IMG/VR virus record: IMGVR_UViG_3300012011_000002
Coordinates: 1-41,729 of that record
Direction: 5' to 3' (one strand)
DNA from: a virus
DNA length: 41,729 nt
Shown here: positions 15,655 to 22,087 of the stretch, one piece after another
Layout of the letters: each line of letters opens with the position of its first letter
Numbering within the stretch: position 1 is the stretch's first letter
Translations under genes and position numbers: made by a program
Notes under the pieces: model-generated
The model's database searches: none
Seen by the model: the letters and a program-made list of their open reading frames with translations, nothing else
What the model was told of the DNA's origin: nothing

Positions 15655-15928
15655 GCAGGCGGCGAACCTGGGCCGGGTCGGCAGCTGCGCCGACCGGGGA
15701 GAGGGCGGCCTGGCCGCCCTGGCCGCCGCCGTCATCATCGTTGCCCGCCAGGACGCCGACGGCCGGGAGCGGGGCTACCTGGCCGCGCCTGGCCCGGCCC
15801 AACACTGGCTGCGCGCCGTCGGCGCGCACTGGCTGCGCGACATCCTGGGCGCGAGCGACGCGCAGGTGGACGCCCTGCTGGCCGGCCTGCCGCGCATGGA
15901 CAGTGACCCCTCGGGTTGCGTACAATAG
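15641..15928 (+). CDS. Hypothetical protein, 95 aa
   Basis: The ATG at 15641 lies within the end of the preceding gene. The product has a short hydrophobic run (LAALAAAVIIVARQ) and a helical C-terminal half (AQHWLRAVGAHWLRDILG, AQVDALLAGLPRMD). No domain is recognised. Its last codons overlap the promoter-like palindrome at 15918-15933. Confidence 0.5.
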   Translation: MRRPEQAANLGRVGSCADRGEGGLAALAAAVIIVARQDADGRERGYLAAPGPAQHWLRAVGAHWLRDILGASDAQVDALLAGLPRMDSDPSGCVQ

Positions 15929-15933
15929 TACGC
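15897..15933 (+). promoter_or_regulatory. Promoter with palindromic operator candidate before the holin-like gene
   Basis: TGGACA (15897-15902), an 18-base spacer and TACAAT (15921-15926) make a sigma-70-like promoter. The -10 lies inside TGCGTAC-AATA-GTACGCA (15917-15934), a perfect 7-base-arm inverted repeat. Its core GCGTA-N6-TACGC matches those at 2715-2730 and 8497-8512. A leader of about 35 bases leads to ATG 15968. Confidence 0.6.
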
Positions 15934-15967
15934 AGACGCCTGTGGCGTCGCACGCGAGGGGACCGCC

Positions 15968-16438
15968 ATGACCAATAAGGCCCTACCTCATATCCTGGCC
16001 AGCCTGGGCGCCACCGTCGCCGGCGTGATCGTCGCCGGCTTGGTGCAGCTCTTGTTTGCCGCCAGCCACGCCAGTTTGACCTGGCCGGAGGCGGGCGGGA
16101 CTTTCCTGTTCGGGGTGATCTCCTGCCTGAGCCTGCTCTACACGGCCAAGCCGGGCAGCGCCGCGAGCCAGCAGGCGCGCACGGCGGCCGTGCTGCAGTC
16201 GGTACTGAGCGGCCTGGGGATGCTCCTGCCGAGCGCGATCCAGCCACTGGCGGCGCCCAACCTGACGCCCGCCCAGAACGCCCTGATCGACCAGACGATC
16301 AGTGGTATCCTGACCACCGTCGTCGGGATGGCCAACACGCACCTGGCCACGGTCGCCGTGACGCCGGTCGGGCCGATACTGACCGTACCCCCCACGCGCT
16401 CGATCGCTAGCCTGGCGCCGCTCGCGCCGGGCGGCTGA
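15968..16438 (+). CDS. Membrane protein, holin candidate
   Basis: The 156-residue protein has a hydrophobic stretch at residues 10-31 (LASLGATVAGVIVAGLVQLL), another at about 43-60 (GGTFLFGVISCLSLLY), then a soluble, weakly hydrophobic C-terminal half. The short N-terminus, two helices and hydrophilic remainder would suit a class II-like holin that lets the lysin reach the wall. It has its own promoter, as timing control of lysis might require. No sequence family is recognised, and the lysin is 5 kb upstream, so the holin label is inference. Confidence 0.55.
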   Translation: MTNKALPHILASLGATVAGVIVAGLVQLLFAASHASLTWPEAGGTFLFGVISCLSLLYTAKPGSAASQQARTAAVLQSVLSGLGMLLPSAIQPLAAPNLTPAQNALIDQTISGILTTVVGMANTHLATVAVTPVGPILTVPPTRSIASLAPLAPGG

Positions 16439-16448
16439 GCCCGGCCGC

Positions 16449-17051
16449 GTGCCCCAGGAGCGCCGGGGGCTCGACCTCTCCCGGCTGGTGCGTGCCGTGG
16501 AGGCGGCGCAGGCGGTCCTGCCCGCCATGGCCGCTTCCCGGGAGACCGGCGCCCAGGACGGTGCCGGTGACGGCGGTGCGGCCGACGAGGCGCCGGACGG
16601 CGGGGCCTACGACATGAAGCCGGGCCTGCTGGCCGGCCCGGCCCACCGCCTGACCAAGACCGGACAGCCCTACACGATTGTCCCCTTGCGCCAGGGCACG
16701 CCGGGCGCCAAGCGGCTGACCCCCATGCCCTGGTCGGTCTACCGTGTTGCCCGGCGCACCGCACCGGGCGGCGTGGTCGAGCTGCCCGACGACCTGGCGG
16801 CCATCGGGCAGGGGGTGCAAAACCGCATGGGCTATAGCCGGCAGACCGGCACCTATGCCGGCATGGTCCGGCAGCCGGCCGGGCGGGGCAGCCGCTACAC
16901 CGTCTTTCGCACGGTCTCCATGCGCAGCGATCCCATGAGTTGGTGGCGCAGCGCCCAGGTGGCGCCGGCCGCCCCGGAGGCGGCGCCACCACCTCGCAGC
17001 GGCGCGTCGCTCGTCACCCGCATCGGCCAGATCATGGCGGGCCGGCCCTGA
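16449..17051 (+). CDS. Hypothetical protein, virion-associated candidate
   Basis: The frame from GTG 16449 gives 200 residues. The core (MKPGLLAGP, SKTG-like TKTGQPYTIVPLRQGTPG, MPWSVYRVARR, YTVFRTVSMRSDPMSWW) follows a pattern I associate with small phage structural-region proteins: KPG ... G-x-x-Y-x-x-I-P-x-R ... FRT-V-S-x-x-S-x-P-x-S-W. The first 55 residues and the Pro-rich tail are less ordered. The start is uncertain; ATG 16528 or ATG 16614 would keep the core. Genes around it are lysis- and replication-related, so virion placement is unproven. Confidence 0.55.
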   Translation: MPQERRGLDLSRLVRAVEAAQAVLPAMAASRETGAQDGAGDGGAADEAPDGGAYDMKPGLLAGPAHRLTKTGQPYTIVPLRQGTPGAKRLTPMPWSVYRVARRTAPGGVVELPDDLAAIGQGVQNRMGYSRQTGTYAGMVRQPAGRGSRYTVFRTVSMRSDPMSWWRSAQVAPAAPEAAPPPRSGASLVTRIGQIMAGRP

Positions 17052-17062
17052 GCAAGCGGCTA

Positions 17063-17096
17063 TTGTGATGCCCTTGCCAGAGCTTTGTGGTAGCAT
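17063..17096 (+). promoter_or_regulatory. Promoter/operator region of dnaB
   Basis: An extended -10, TGG-TAGCAT, ends at 17096. Immediately upstream is TTGCCAGAGCTTTG (17074-17087), matching a block before the XRE gene (18486-18508) at 18 of 23 positions. TTGTGATGCCC at 17063-17073 is identical to a sequence upstream of the methyltransferase promoter at 7248-7258. There is no good -35 at normal spacing, so an activator or the extended -10 may compensate. Confidence 0.55.
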
Positions 17097-17123
17097 GACG
17101 GCCGGAGCATGGAGGACCAGCCG

Positions 17124-18464
17124 ATGCCGACGCCGTTAGAGCCGTTACTGCCACCCCACGACATCGTCGCCGAGGAGGCGCTGCTGGGCAGCGTTCTGCT
17201 GGACGGCAGTGTGCTCGCGCTGGTGGGCGACCGGCTGCAGCCAGGCGATTTCTACCGCGAGCAGCACCGTCTGCTCTACGCGGGGATACTGGACCTGGCG
17301 GCGCGGGGCAGCGCGATCGACATTGTGACGGTGGAGGCGGCGCTGCGCGAGCGCCTGCCCGAGATCGCCCTGCTGGCGATCAACCTGCTCAACCGGGCGC
17401 CGGTGAGCGTCCATGCTCCCCATTACGCCGAGATCGTGCGCCAGCACGCCGCCCGGCGACGGCTGTTGCAGACTGCCTTGCGCATCAACACCATGGCCGG
17501 GGACACCGAGCGCTCGTTTGCTGAGGTGTTGACGGAGAGCCAGGCACTGCTGCTGGACGTGCAGGACCCCACCAGCCGGGGTGACTTCCGCGACCTGGGC
17601 AGCCTCATCCATGACGTGCTGGACCAGCTCGGCGACAGCGCGAGCGCGGGGCCGCCCCAGCAGCCGCTCCGCTTCGCCACCGGCTTGCTGGACCTGGACC
17701 GCCTGCTGGGCGGCTTCGGGACGGAGGACTTGATCATCGTTGGGGCGAGGCCAAGCGTCGGCAAAACGGCCCTGGCCGCCTCGATCGCCCACAAGAGCGC
17801 CCTCAAGCACCAGCGCACGATCGGCCTGTTCTGCCTCGAGATGTCGGCCCTGGCGATGGCGGGCCGTCTGCTCAGCCTGGAGTCCGGCCTCGAGGGGCAG
17901 CGCTGGCAGCACGGCGACCTGGACGACCGGGAGTGGGAGCGCCTGATCGAGGCGGCGGGGGTGCTCACCTCCTGTCGTATCCATATTGACGACTCGCCGG
18001 GGCTGACCGTGGCCGAGGTGCGGGCGCGCAGCCGCCGTCTGGCCCAGCGCGAGCCGCTCCACCTGATCATTGTCGATTATCTGCAACTCCTGCTGGGGCG
18101 GCGCGAGCGGGGGGAGGCCAACCGTCAGGCCGAGGTCGCCGACATCTCGCGCTCGCTCAAGCTGCTGGCGCGGGAGCTGCATGTGCCGGTGCTGGCCCTG
18201 GCCCAGGTCTCGCGCGGGGTGGAGCAGCGCGCCGACCACCGCCCTATGCTGAGTGACCTGCGGGAGAGCGGCGGTCTGGAGGCCGACGCCGACGTAGTCA
18301 TGTTCATCTACCGCGACGAAATCTATAACCCGGAGAGCGCCGACCGCGGCACCGCCGAGCTGATCGTCGCCAAACACCGCAACGGCCCCACCGGCACCGT
18401 CAAACTGTTCTGGAACGAGCGCCTGGCCCGCTTCGGGGACCTGGCGTTGTTGACGCTGGACTGA
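17124..18464 (+). CDS. dnaB: Replicative DNA helicase DnaB
   Basis: DnaB is the hexameric 5'-3' helicase of the replication fork. The 446-residue length is standard. The N-terminal domain starts PPHDIVAEEALLGSVLLDG. The RecA-like domain has TGLLDLDRLLGGF, Walker A GARPSVGKT (207-214, Lys 213), FCLEMSA, Walker B LIIVDYLQLL, ALAQVSRGVEQR, and the arginine-finger region MFIYRDEIYNPES. The start is ATG 17124, seven bases after GGAGGA; ATG 17109 would bury that site. It has its own promoter. No loader, primase or polymerase is visible in the window, so those are presumably elsewhere or from the host. Confidence 0.93.
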   Translation: MPTPLEPLLPPHDIVAEEALLGSVLLDGSVLALVGDRLQPGDFYREQHRLLYAGILDLAARGSAIDIVTVEAALRERLPEIALLAINLLNRAPVSVHAPHYAEIVRQHAARRRLLQTALRINTMAGDTERSFAEVLTESQALLLDVQDPTSRGDFRDLGSLIHDVLDQLGDSASAGPPQQPLRFATGLLDLDRLLGGFGTEDLIIVGARPSVGKTALAASIAHKSALKHQRTIGLFCLEMSALAMAGRLLSLESGLEGQRWQHGDLDDREWERLIEAAGVLTSCRIHIDDSPGLTVAEVRARSRRLAQREPLHLIIVDYLQLLLGRRERGEANRQAEVADISRSLKLLARELHVPVLALAQVSRGVEQRADHRPMLSDLRESGGLEADADVVMFIYRDEIYNPESADRGTAELIVAKHRNGPTGTVKLFWNERLARFGDLALLTLD

Positions 18465-18485
18465 GCACGACAGAAACGGGCGGCA

Positions 18486-18508
18486 TTGTCAGGGCCTTGT
18501 GGTACTAT
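18486..18508 (+). promoter_or_regulatory. Promoter/operator region of the XRE regulator
   Basis: TGG-TACTAT forms an extended -10 ending at 18508. The 23-base block that contains it begins TTGTCAGGGCCTTG and agrees with the dnaB promoter block at 18 of 23 positions. The leader contains a small hairpin GGGGC-AAC-GCCCC (18521-18533). Sharing between the regulator gene and dnaB suggests common control, possibly by the XRE protein. Confidence 0.5.
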
Positions 18509-18547
18509 ACAGGGAGCAACGGGGCAACGCCCCAGGAAAGAGGACGG

Positions 18548-18862
18548 GTGATACCCCTGGACCCCACGATCGCCCCCTCGGCGTCCGTGCCGGCACGCCG
18601 TGACGACATGACGGCCGATGAGGCGATCGCTTTCCTGCGTGACCGTCGCTACATCGGCGCCCGGCTCTGCATGCTGCGCGCCCGCGCCGTGATTACGCGC
18701 GAGGACCTGGCGAAGCGCGCCAACATCAGCGTCTCCGGCCTCTACTATATCGAGCACGACCTGCGACGGCCGCGCTTTTCTACCCTGCGCACCCTGGCGG
18801 AGGCGCTGGCCGATCTCTCCGGCCAGCCCATCACCGTCCAGGACCTGCTGCAAGGCGCCTGA
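18548..18862 (+). CDS. XRE-family (Cro/C1-type) transcriptional regulator
   Basis: GTG 18548, behind AGGAAAGAGG, gives 104 residues. An N-terminal extension of about 35 residues leads to the HTH: ARLCMLRARAVITREDLAKR, A-N-I-S-V-S-G-L-Y-Y-I-E-H-D-L-R-R-P-R, STLRTLAEALA. This is the canonical XRE five-helix order (R-x-x-R ... T-x-E-x-L-A ... G-x-S-x-x-T-I-x-x-I-E ... P-x-x-x-T-L-x-x-L-A-x-A-L). It lacks the C-terminal peptidase/dimerisation domain of lambda CI, so it is Cro-sized. It likely binds operators near its own gene. The downstream gene starts on its stop codon. Confidence 0.85.
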   Translation: MIPLDPTIAPSASVPARRDDMTADEAIAFLRDRRYIGARLCMLRARAVITREDLAKRANISVSGLYYIEHDLRRPRFSTLRTLAEALADLSGQPITVQDLLQGA

Positions 18863-19107
18863 TGGTCACCTGCTATTTTCAGGGCGGCCCCGAAGGCGGC
18901 AGCATGCGCACGCTGGAGCCGCCGCCCCTCTCCTACACCGTGGTCGATCACACCGCGCTGCTCCGCGGGGACCTCCGCTTATCGCTCTACACGATGGCAG
19001 GGCGCTCGGAGGACGGGCGCACCGTCACCTATCGCTACATACCGACCTGGGGGGACGCCCAGCACGGCAACCGCTGGACCGGGGACCCACCCCGCCCCCC
19101 AGCCTGA
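18862..19107 (+). CDS. Hypothetical protein, 81 aa
   Basis: ATG 18862 shares its A with the stop of the XRE gene (TGATG), implying coupled translation. The product is short and polar, with probable beta strands (YTVVDHTALLRGDLRLSLYT, RTVTYRYIPTW) and a proline-rich end. No family is recognised. Position suggests an XRE partner such as an antirepressor or co-regulator; this is only inference. Confidence 0.55.
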   Translation: MVTCYFQGGPEGGSMRTLEPPPLSYTVVDHTALLRGDLRLSLYTMAGRSEDGRTVTYRYIPTWGDAQHGNRWTGDPPRPPA

Positions 19108-19142
19108 CGGATCGAGACGAGGACCAACGGAAGGAAACGCCG

Positions 19143-19565
19143 ATGCGCACGTTGACACGACGGGGACTCCTGGCCCGGGCAGGCCAACTCACACCACTGG
19201 TTGTCGCCGCCGGGATGCTGGGGCGGTTTGTTGTTCCGGTTGCGCAGCCAATCGAGCAAGCTGTGCTCTCTGACGCCGTACCAATGCAAGAGGCAGTCAT
19301 TGGCTGGGTCGATGCCGAGCCGGTGTACGACCAGGCGGCGTTCTTTTCCACGTCTACGGAGGGAGGCTGGGACGGCTGGATGGTTCGCGGGCCTGGACAG
19401 TTGTTGTCTCAGGCGCAAGCCGTGGGCCAAAGGATCGAGGGTGGGCGCAGCATACTCATGCGCTCTATCTCAGATGGCAGTGTGTTCAGGTGGGGAGTCG
19501 GGATTGACTCTACGGCCAGCGCACAACTGACGAAACTCTTTATGCCGGTCATGCGCTTGCGATGA
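19143..19565 (+). CDS. Exported protein with Tat-type signal peptide (moron candidate)
   Basis: ATG 19143 follows GGAAGGAAAC. The N-terminus MRTLTRRGLLARAGQL, then a hydrophobic core PLVVAAGMLGRFVVPVAQ, fits a twin-arginine signal (T-R-R-x-L-L). The mature part (about 105 residues) has no recognised family. The gene is visibly richer in A and T, especially at third codon positions, than flanking genes, suggesting recent acquisition. Single exported proteins inserted between phage operons are often host-surface or superinfection-exclusion factors; that role is not shown here. Confidence 0.65.
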   Translation: MRTLTRRGLLARAGQLTPLVVAAGMLGRFVVPVAQPIEQAVLSDAVPMQEAVIGWVDAEPVYDQAAFFSTSTEGGWDGWMVRGPGQLLSQAQAVGQRIEGGRSILMRSISDGSVFRWGVGIDSTASAQLTKLFMPVMRLR

Positions 19566-19855
19566 AAGGCAAGGAGCGCGTAAGTGCCGGCCCTGCGCCT
19601 GCCGTGACCCTGCCCATCCTGCCAATCGCCTGGTCGCCCCGGGATCAGGAGCTCGCCGCGCTCCAACGCCGGCACCAGGAGGCGATCTGTGCCGCGTTCG
19701 CGCTGCCAGCACACATGCTCGTCGTTTCGGTTGGAACCATCACAACCGCACCACAACGACTTGACAAAGCCATCACTTATGCCGTATCGTACTGGAGTGA
19801 CGACGCAGACGTAAGGGACGATGATGGTAACGATAGGACGACCCAACCCGGCTAG
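19562..19855 (+). CDS. Hypothetical protein, 97 aa
   Basis: ATG 19562 overlaps the previous stop (ATGA). The protein has a helical centre (PRDQELAALQRRHQEAICAA then FALPAHML) and an acidic end (SDDADVRDDDGND). Its last 35 bases overlap the MoxR gene start in another frame. Base composition matches the lower-GC exported-protein gene, so the pair may have come in together. The AAFALPAHML segment faintly recalls part of HK97-type portal proteins, but the rest of a portal is absent. Confidence 0.5.
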   Translation: MKGKERVSAGPAPAVTLPILPIAWSPRDQELAALQRRHQEAICAAFALPAHMLVVSVGTITTAPQRLDKAITYAVSYWSDDADVRDDDGNDRTTQPG

Positions 19856-21029
19856 CCACGGCGATCTGGCCGTGATCGCCTGGCAGATCGGCCTGCAGAC
19901 CGGTCTGCCGACGATGGTGCAGTCTACCTTCGGCGAGGGTAAGACCCAGACTTTACACATGTTTGGGCGCATCCACCAGCGCTATAGCGAGGTGGTGATC
20001 GCCTCCCTCTACGACGTGCAGGACTTCCTGGGCTACCCGTCGGAGCAGCCGGACGGTGACATGGCCTTCCGGCCCGCCCCTTTCCTGAAGCGCCTGCGCA
20101 ACGCCGGCCGGCGCGGCGAGCCCTGCATCCTGGGGCTAGACGAGATCACCACGGCGGCGCCGGAAGTGCAGAAAGCGCTCCTGCGCGGCCTCAACGAGGG
20201 TATCTTCGGCGAGACGCCGCTGCCGCCGGGTACCTGGATCGCCCTGGCCGGCAACCCGGCCGACATCGCCACCGATGGCTCGCCGCTCACCGGTGCCTTC
20301 ATGAATCGCATCATTCAGTTCGATTTCGCCACCAGCGACGAGGACTGGCTGGTCCAGCGCACGATCGGCTTCCCGGACGTGCTGCCGACCGTGCTGCCCG
20401 CCACCTGGCGCGCCGACCACCTGCCCGCCCAGATGCTGGCGACCACCGACTTCCTGGCCGCCAAGCCCAGCTTGATCCGCGACGTGCCGAAAACGGAGGC
20501 CGGGCGCAGCCAGCCCTTCGCCACGCGGCGCAGTTGGGATAGCGTGGCCCTGGCGCTGGCGGCCTGCGCCAGCGTCGGCTACCAGCACAGCGACAGTATC
20601 GCGGCGCTGCTGGTGGACGGTCTCGTCGGCAAGCGCTGTGGTGATCAACTGCGGGTCTACCTGACCATGCGCGATCTGCCCAACCCGGCCGAGGCGCTGG
20701 CCAACCCGGACGCCTTCGTGCTGCCGACGCGCGGCGACCGCATCCTGGTGGCGCTCACCAGTATCACCGCCTACGTGGAGGAGGCCCGCCAGCGGGCGCT
20801 GCTGACCGGGGAGGCCGCCGAGTGGCGCGACCGCTGGCAGCGCGCCACCCGCCTCTTTGCGCGGGTGGGGCGCCAGGGCGACCGCAGCCTGGTGGCGCTG
20901 GCCGTGCGCCCGCTGCTGCGTCAGCAGCCGCACGGGGAGCGCCCGCCGGCCGAGCTCGCCGAGTTCTTGCCGCTGCTGCACCAGGCAGGGGTCGATCAAA
21001 CGGTGCCGGTGTTGGCGCGCATGCGCTAA
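19824..21029 (+). CDS. MoxR-type AAA+ ATPase
   Basis: The protein (401 residues from ATG 19824, five bases after AAGGGA; ATG 19821 is adjacent) is a AAA+ ATPase. Walker A is STFGEGKT (Lys 40) with Ser instead of the first Gly. Walker B is CILGLDEIT (Asp 106, Glu 107), with EVQKALLRGLNEG after it, sensor 1 ALAGNPAD (Asn 144) and GAFMNRI as arginine-finger region. MoxR ATPases act as chaperones that mature enzymes, usually with a VWA partner. The partner is present two genes on (22080-23774). The C-terminal 150 residues are helical and not conserved with textbook MoxR. Confidence 0.82.
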   Translation: MVTIGRPNPASHGDLAVIAWQIGLQTGLPTMVQSTFGEGKTQTLHMFGRIHQRYSEVVIASLYDVQDFLGYPSEQPDGDMAFRPAPFLKRLRNAGRRGEPCILGLDEITTAAPEVQKALLRGLNEGIFGETPLPPGTWIALAGNPADIATDGSPLTGAFMNRIIQFDFATSDEDWLVQRTIGFPDVLPTVLPATWRADHLPAQMLATTDFLAAKPSLIRDVPKTEAGRSQPFATRRSWDSVALALAACASVGYQHSDSIAALLVDGLVGKRCGDQLRVYLTMRDLPNPAEALANPDAFVLPTRGDRILVALTSITAYVEEARQRALLTGEAAEWRDRWQRATRLFARVGRQGDRSLVALAVRPLLRQQPHGERPPAELAEFLPLLHQAGVDQTVPVLARMR

Positions 21030-21040
21030 GCACGGGCGTA

Positions 21041-21064
21041 CCCGCGGCAGGGGACTGCCGCGGG
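21041..21064 (+). terminator. Perfect 10-bp hairpin after the MoxR gene
   Basis: CCCGCGGCAG, loop GGGA, CTGCCGCGGG form a perfect stem 11 bases after the MoxR stop. No T-run follows, so it is more likely an RNA stabiliser or partial terminator than a full intrinsic terminator. It would let the ATPase be made in a different amount from the downstream genes. Confidence 0.5.
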
Positions 21065-21093
21065 CACGCCATGGGAAAAGAAGGGGACGCTCC

Positions 21094-21888
21094 ATGATGC
21101 CGGATCGAGACGGCCAACATCAACAAGCAGGCACGCTGGTCAGCTTACGCTGCGGGCGCCAGCAGCACCGCCTCCGCCTGGGGCGGCAGGGCGAGGTGAC
21201 CCTGCTCGACCACGACCTGGCGGCTGAGCAGGCCGCGCTGGGCCTGGGCGGGCGGGAGGCGGGTTGCCTGCACTGGCTGGCCGCGCTGCGCCAGCCAGAC
21301 CGCCTGCTGGGCCTGGCCGGCGACGACCTGGTACCCAACGCGCTGCGGCCGCGCATGCGCGCCGCCCAGGCCCAGCGCCTGTGCCACGAGTTGAGCGGCT
21401 TTGTTCCCAACGTGGGGCCGTACAGCCGCCGCCCCTACGGGCGCGGGCAGCGCCACGTCGAGCCGCTGCGGCGGGGGATCAACCGGGACGACCCGCTCGA
21501 GGACGCCCTGATGGACGATCTGACCTGGGGCTCCTATGCCGCCCCGGTGGCGCGGCTGCTGCAAACGGCGCGCCGCTTGCTACCGGCCACCATGCCGGCT
21601 GGGGTGCGGGGCACCGTGCGCTATACCCGCCTGGCCCCAGCCTGCTTGCTGGTGGGGCAGCGCCTTACCATGCTGGTCGGCAAGGACTGGTGGCGTGTCT
21701 ACTACCGCGGCCTGGCGGTCCTGGACGGCTGGCCGGTGCTCGCGCTCCTGCCGAGCGAGGGGCCGGGCCAGCGCGTGCTGGCGGCGCGCTGGGAGCTGCG
21801 CTTTGGACAGATGGTGGTGGCGCAGCCCTGGCCCGCCATCTGGCAGGACGGTGTCCTGCGCTGGGACGCCGGCTGGACGGGGCGCTAG
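21094..21888 (+). CDS. Hypothetical protein in the MoxR/VWA cassette, 264 aa
   Basis: ATG 21094 (or 21097) follows AAGGGGAC. The N-terminal 60 residues are beta-like (GTLVSLRCGRQQHRLRLGRQ). The middle has an Arg/Tyr/Pro-rich stretch (VGPYSRRPYGRGQRHVEPLR), and the end repeats tryptophan-containing strands (DWWRVYYRGLAVLDGWPVLA, WPAIWQDGVLRWDAGW). No family is recognised. Lying between the AAA+ ATPase and the metallopeptidase-VWA protein, it could be a client or adaptor of that module. Confidence 0.65.
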   Translation: MMPDRDGQHQQAGTLVSLRCGRQQHRLRLGRQGEVTLLDHDLAAEQAALGLGGREAGCLHWLAALRQPDRLLGLAGDDLVPNALRPRMRAAQAQRLCHELSGFVPNVGPYSRRPYGRGQRHVEPLRRGINRDDPLEDALMDDLTWGSYAAPVARLLQTARRLLPATMPAGVRGTVRYTRLAPACLLVGQRLTMLVGKDWWRVYYRGLAVLDGWPVLALLPSEGPGQRVLAARWELRFGQMVVAQPWPAIWQDGVLRWDAGWTGR

Positions 21889-21889
21889 G

Positions 21890-22087
21890 ATGGCCCTCCT
21901 GGAGCGCACGGTCTGCGCCGCCGGACACACGACTACGGCGAGCGATTACACCCGGCTCCCCAACGGTCGCCGCGTCTGCTTGCGTTGCTTAGCAGCGCGC
22001 GGCGCTGCACGCCCGTTAGCTATGACAAAAGCATCACAATATGCTACACTGCCAAGAGACGTGGAGGAGGAGACATCGCATGCCTGA
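21890..22087 (+). CDS. Small zinc-binding protein (HNH-like treble-clef remnant)
   Basis: ATG 21890 immediately follows the TAG of the preceding gene. The 65-residue product has VCAAGHTTTASDYTRLPNGR followed by RVCLRC: Cys-x3-His, an Asn-Gly-Arg turn, then CxxC. This C-G-H ... G-R-R-x-C-x-x-C pattern is common in small phage proteins and in the zinc knuckle of HNH nucleases; the catalytic HNH residues are missing. Its 3' half contains the promoter of the next gene. Confidence 0.6.
   Translation: MALLERTVCAAGHTTTASDYTRLPNGRRVCLRCLAARGAARPLAMTKASQYATLPRDVEEETSHA
22022..22050 (+). promoter_or_regulatory. Promoter of the metallopeptidase-VWA gene
   Basis: ATGACA (22022-22027), a 17-base spacer, and TACACT (22045-22050) with TGC before it (extended -10). 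The spacer holds GCATCACAA (22031-22039), the reverse of the TTGTGATGC motif seen upstream of dnaB and at 7248. The segment TATGCTACACTG (22040-22051) occurs again at 40259-40270. The promoter lies inside the coding end of the small zinc gene. Confidence 0.6.

Noticed and set aside
14095-15738. Minus-strand frame of 547 codons opposite the ribonucleotide reductase
   Set aside because: It lies antisense to conserved reductase motifs and the next gene, spans their boundary, and shows no recognisable domain.
19562-19855. Possible portal-protein fragment (AAFALPAHML)
   Set aside because: Only about ten residues resemble the portal motif; the gene is complete with its own start and lies in an early region, so a portal remnant is not supported.
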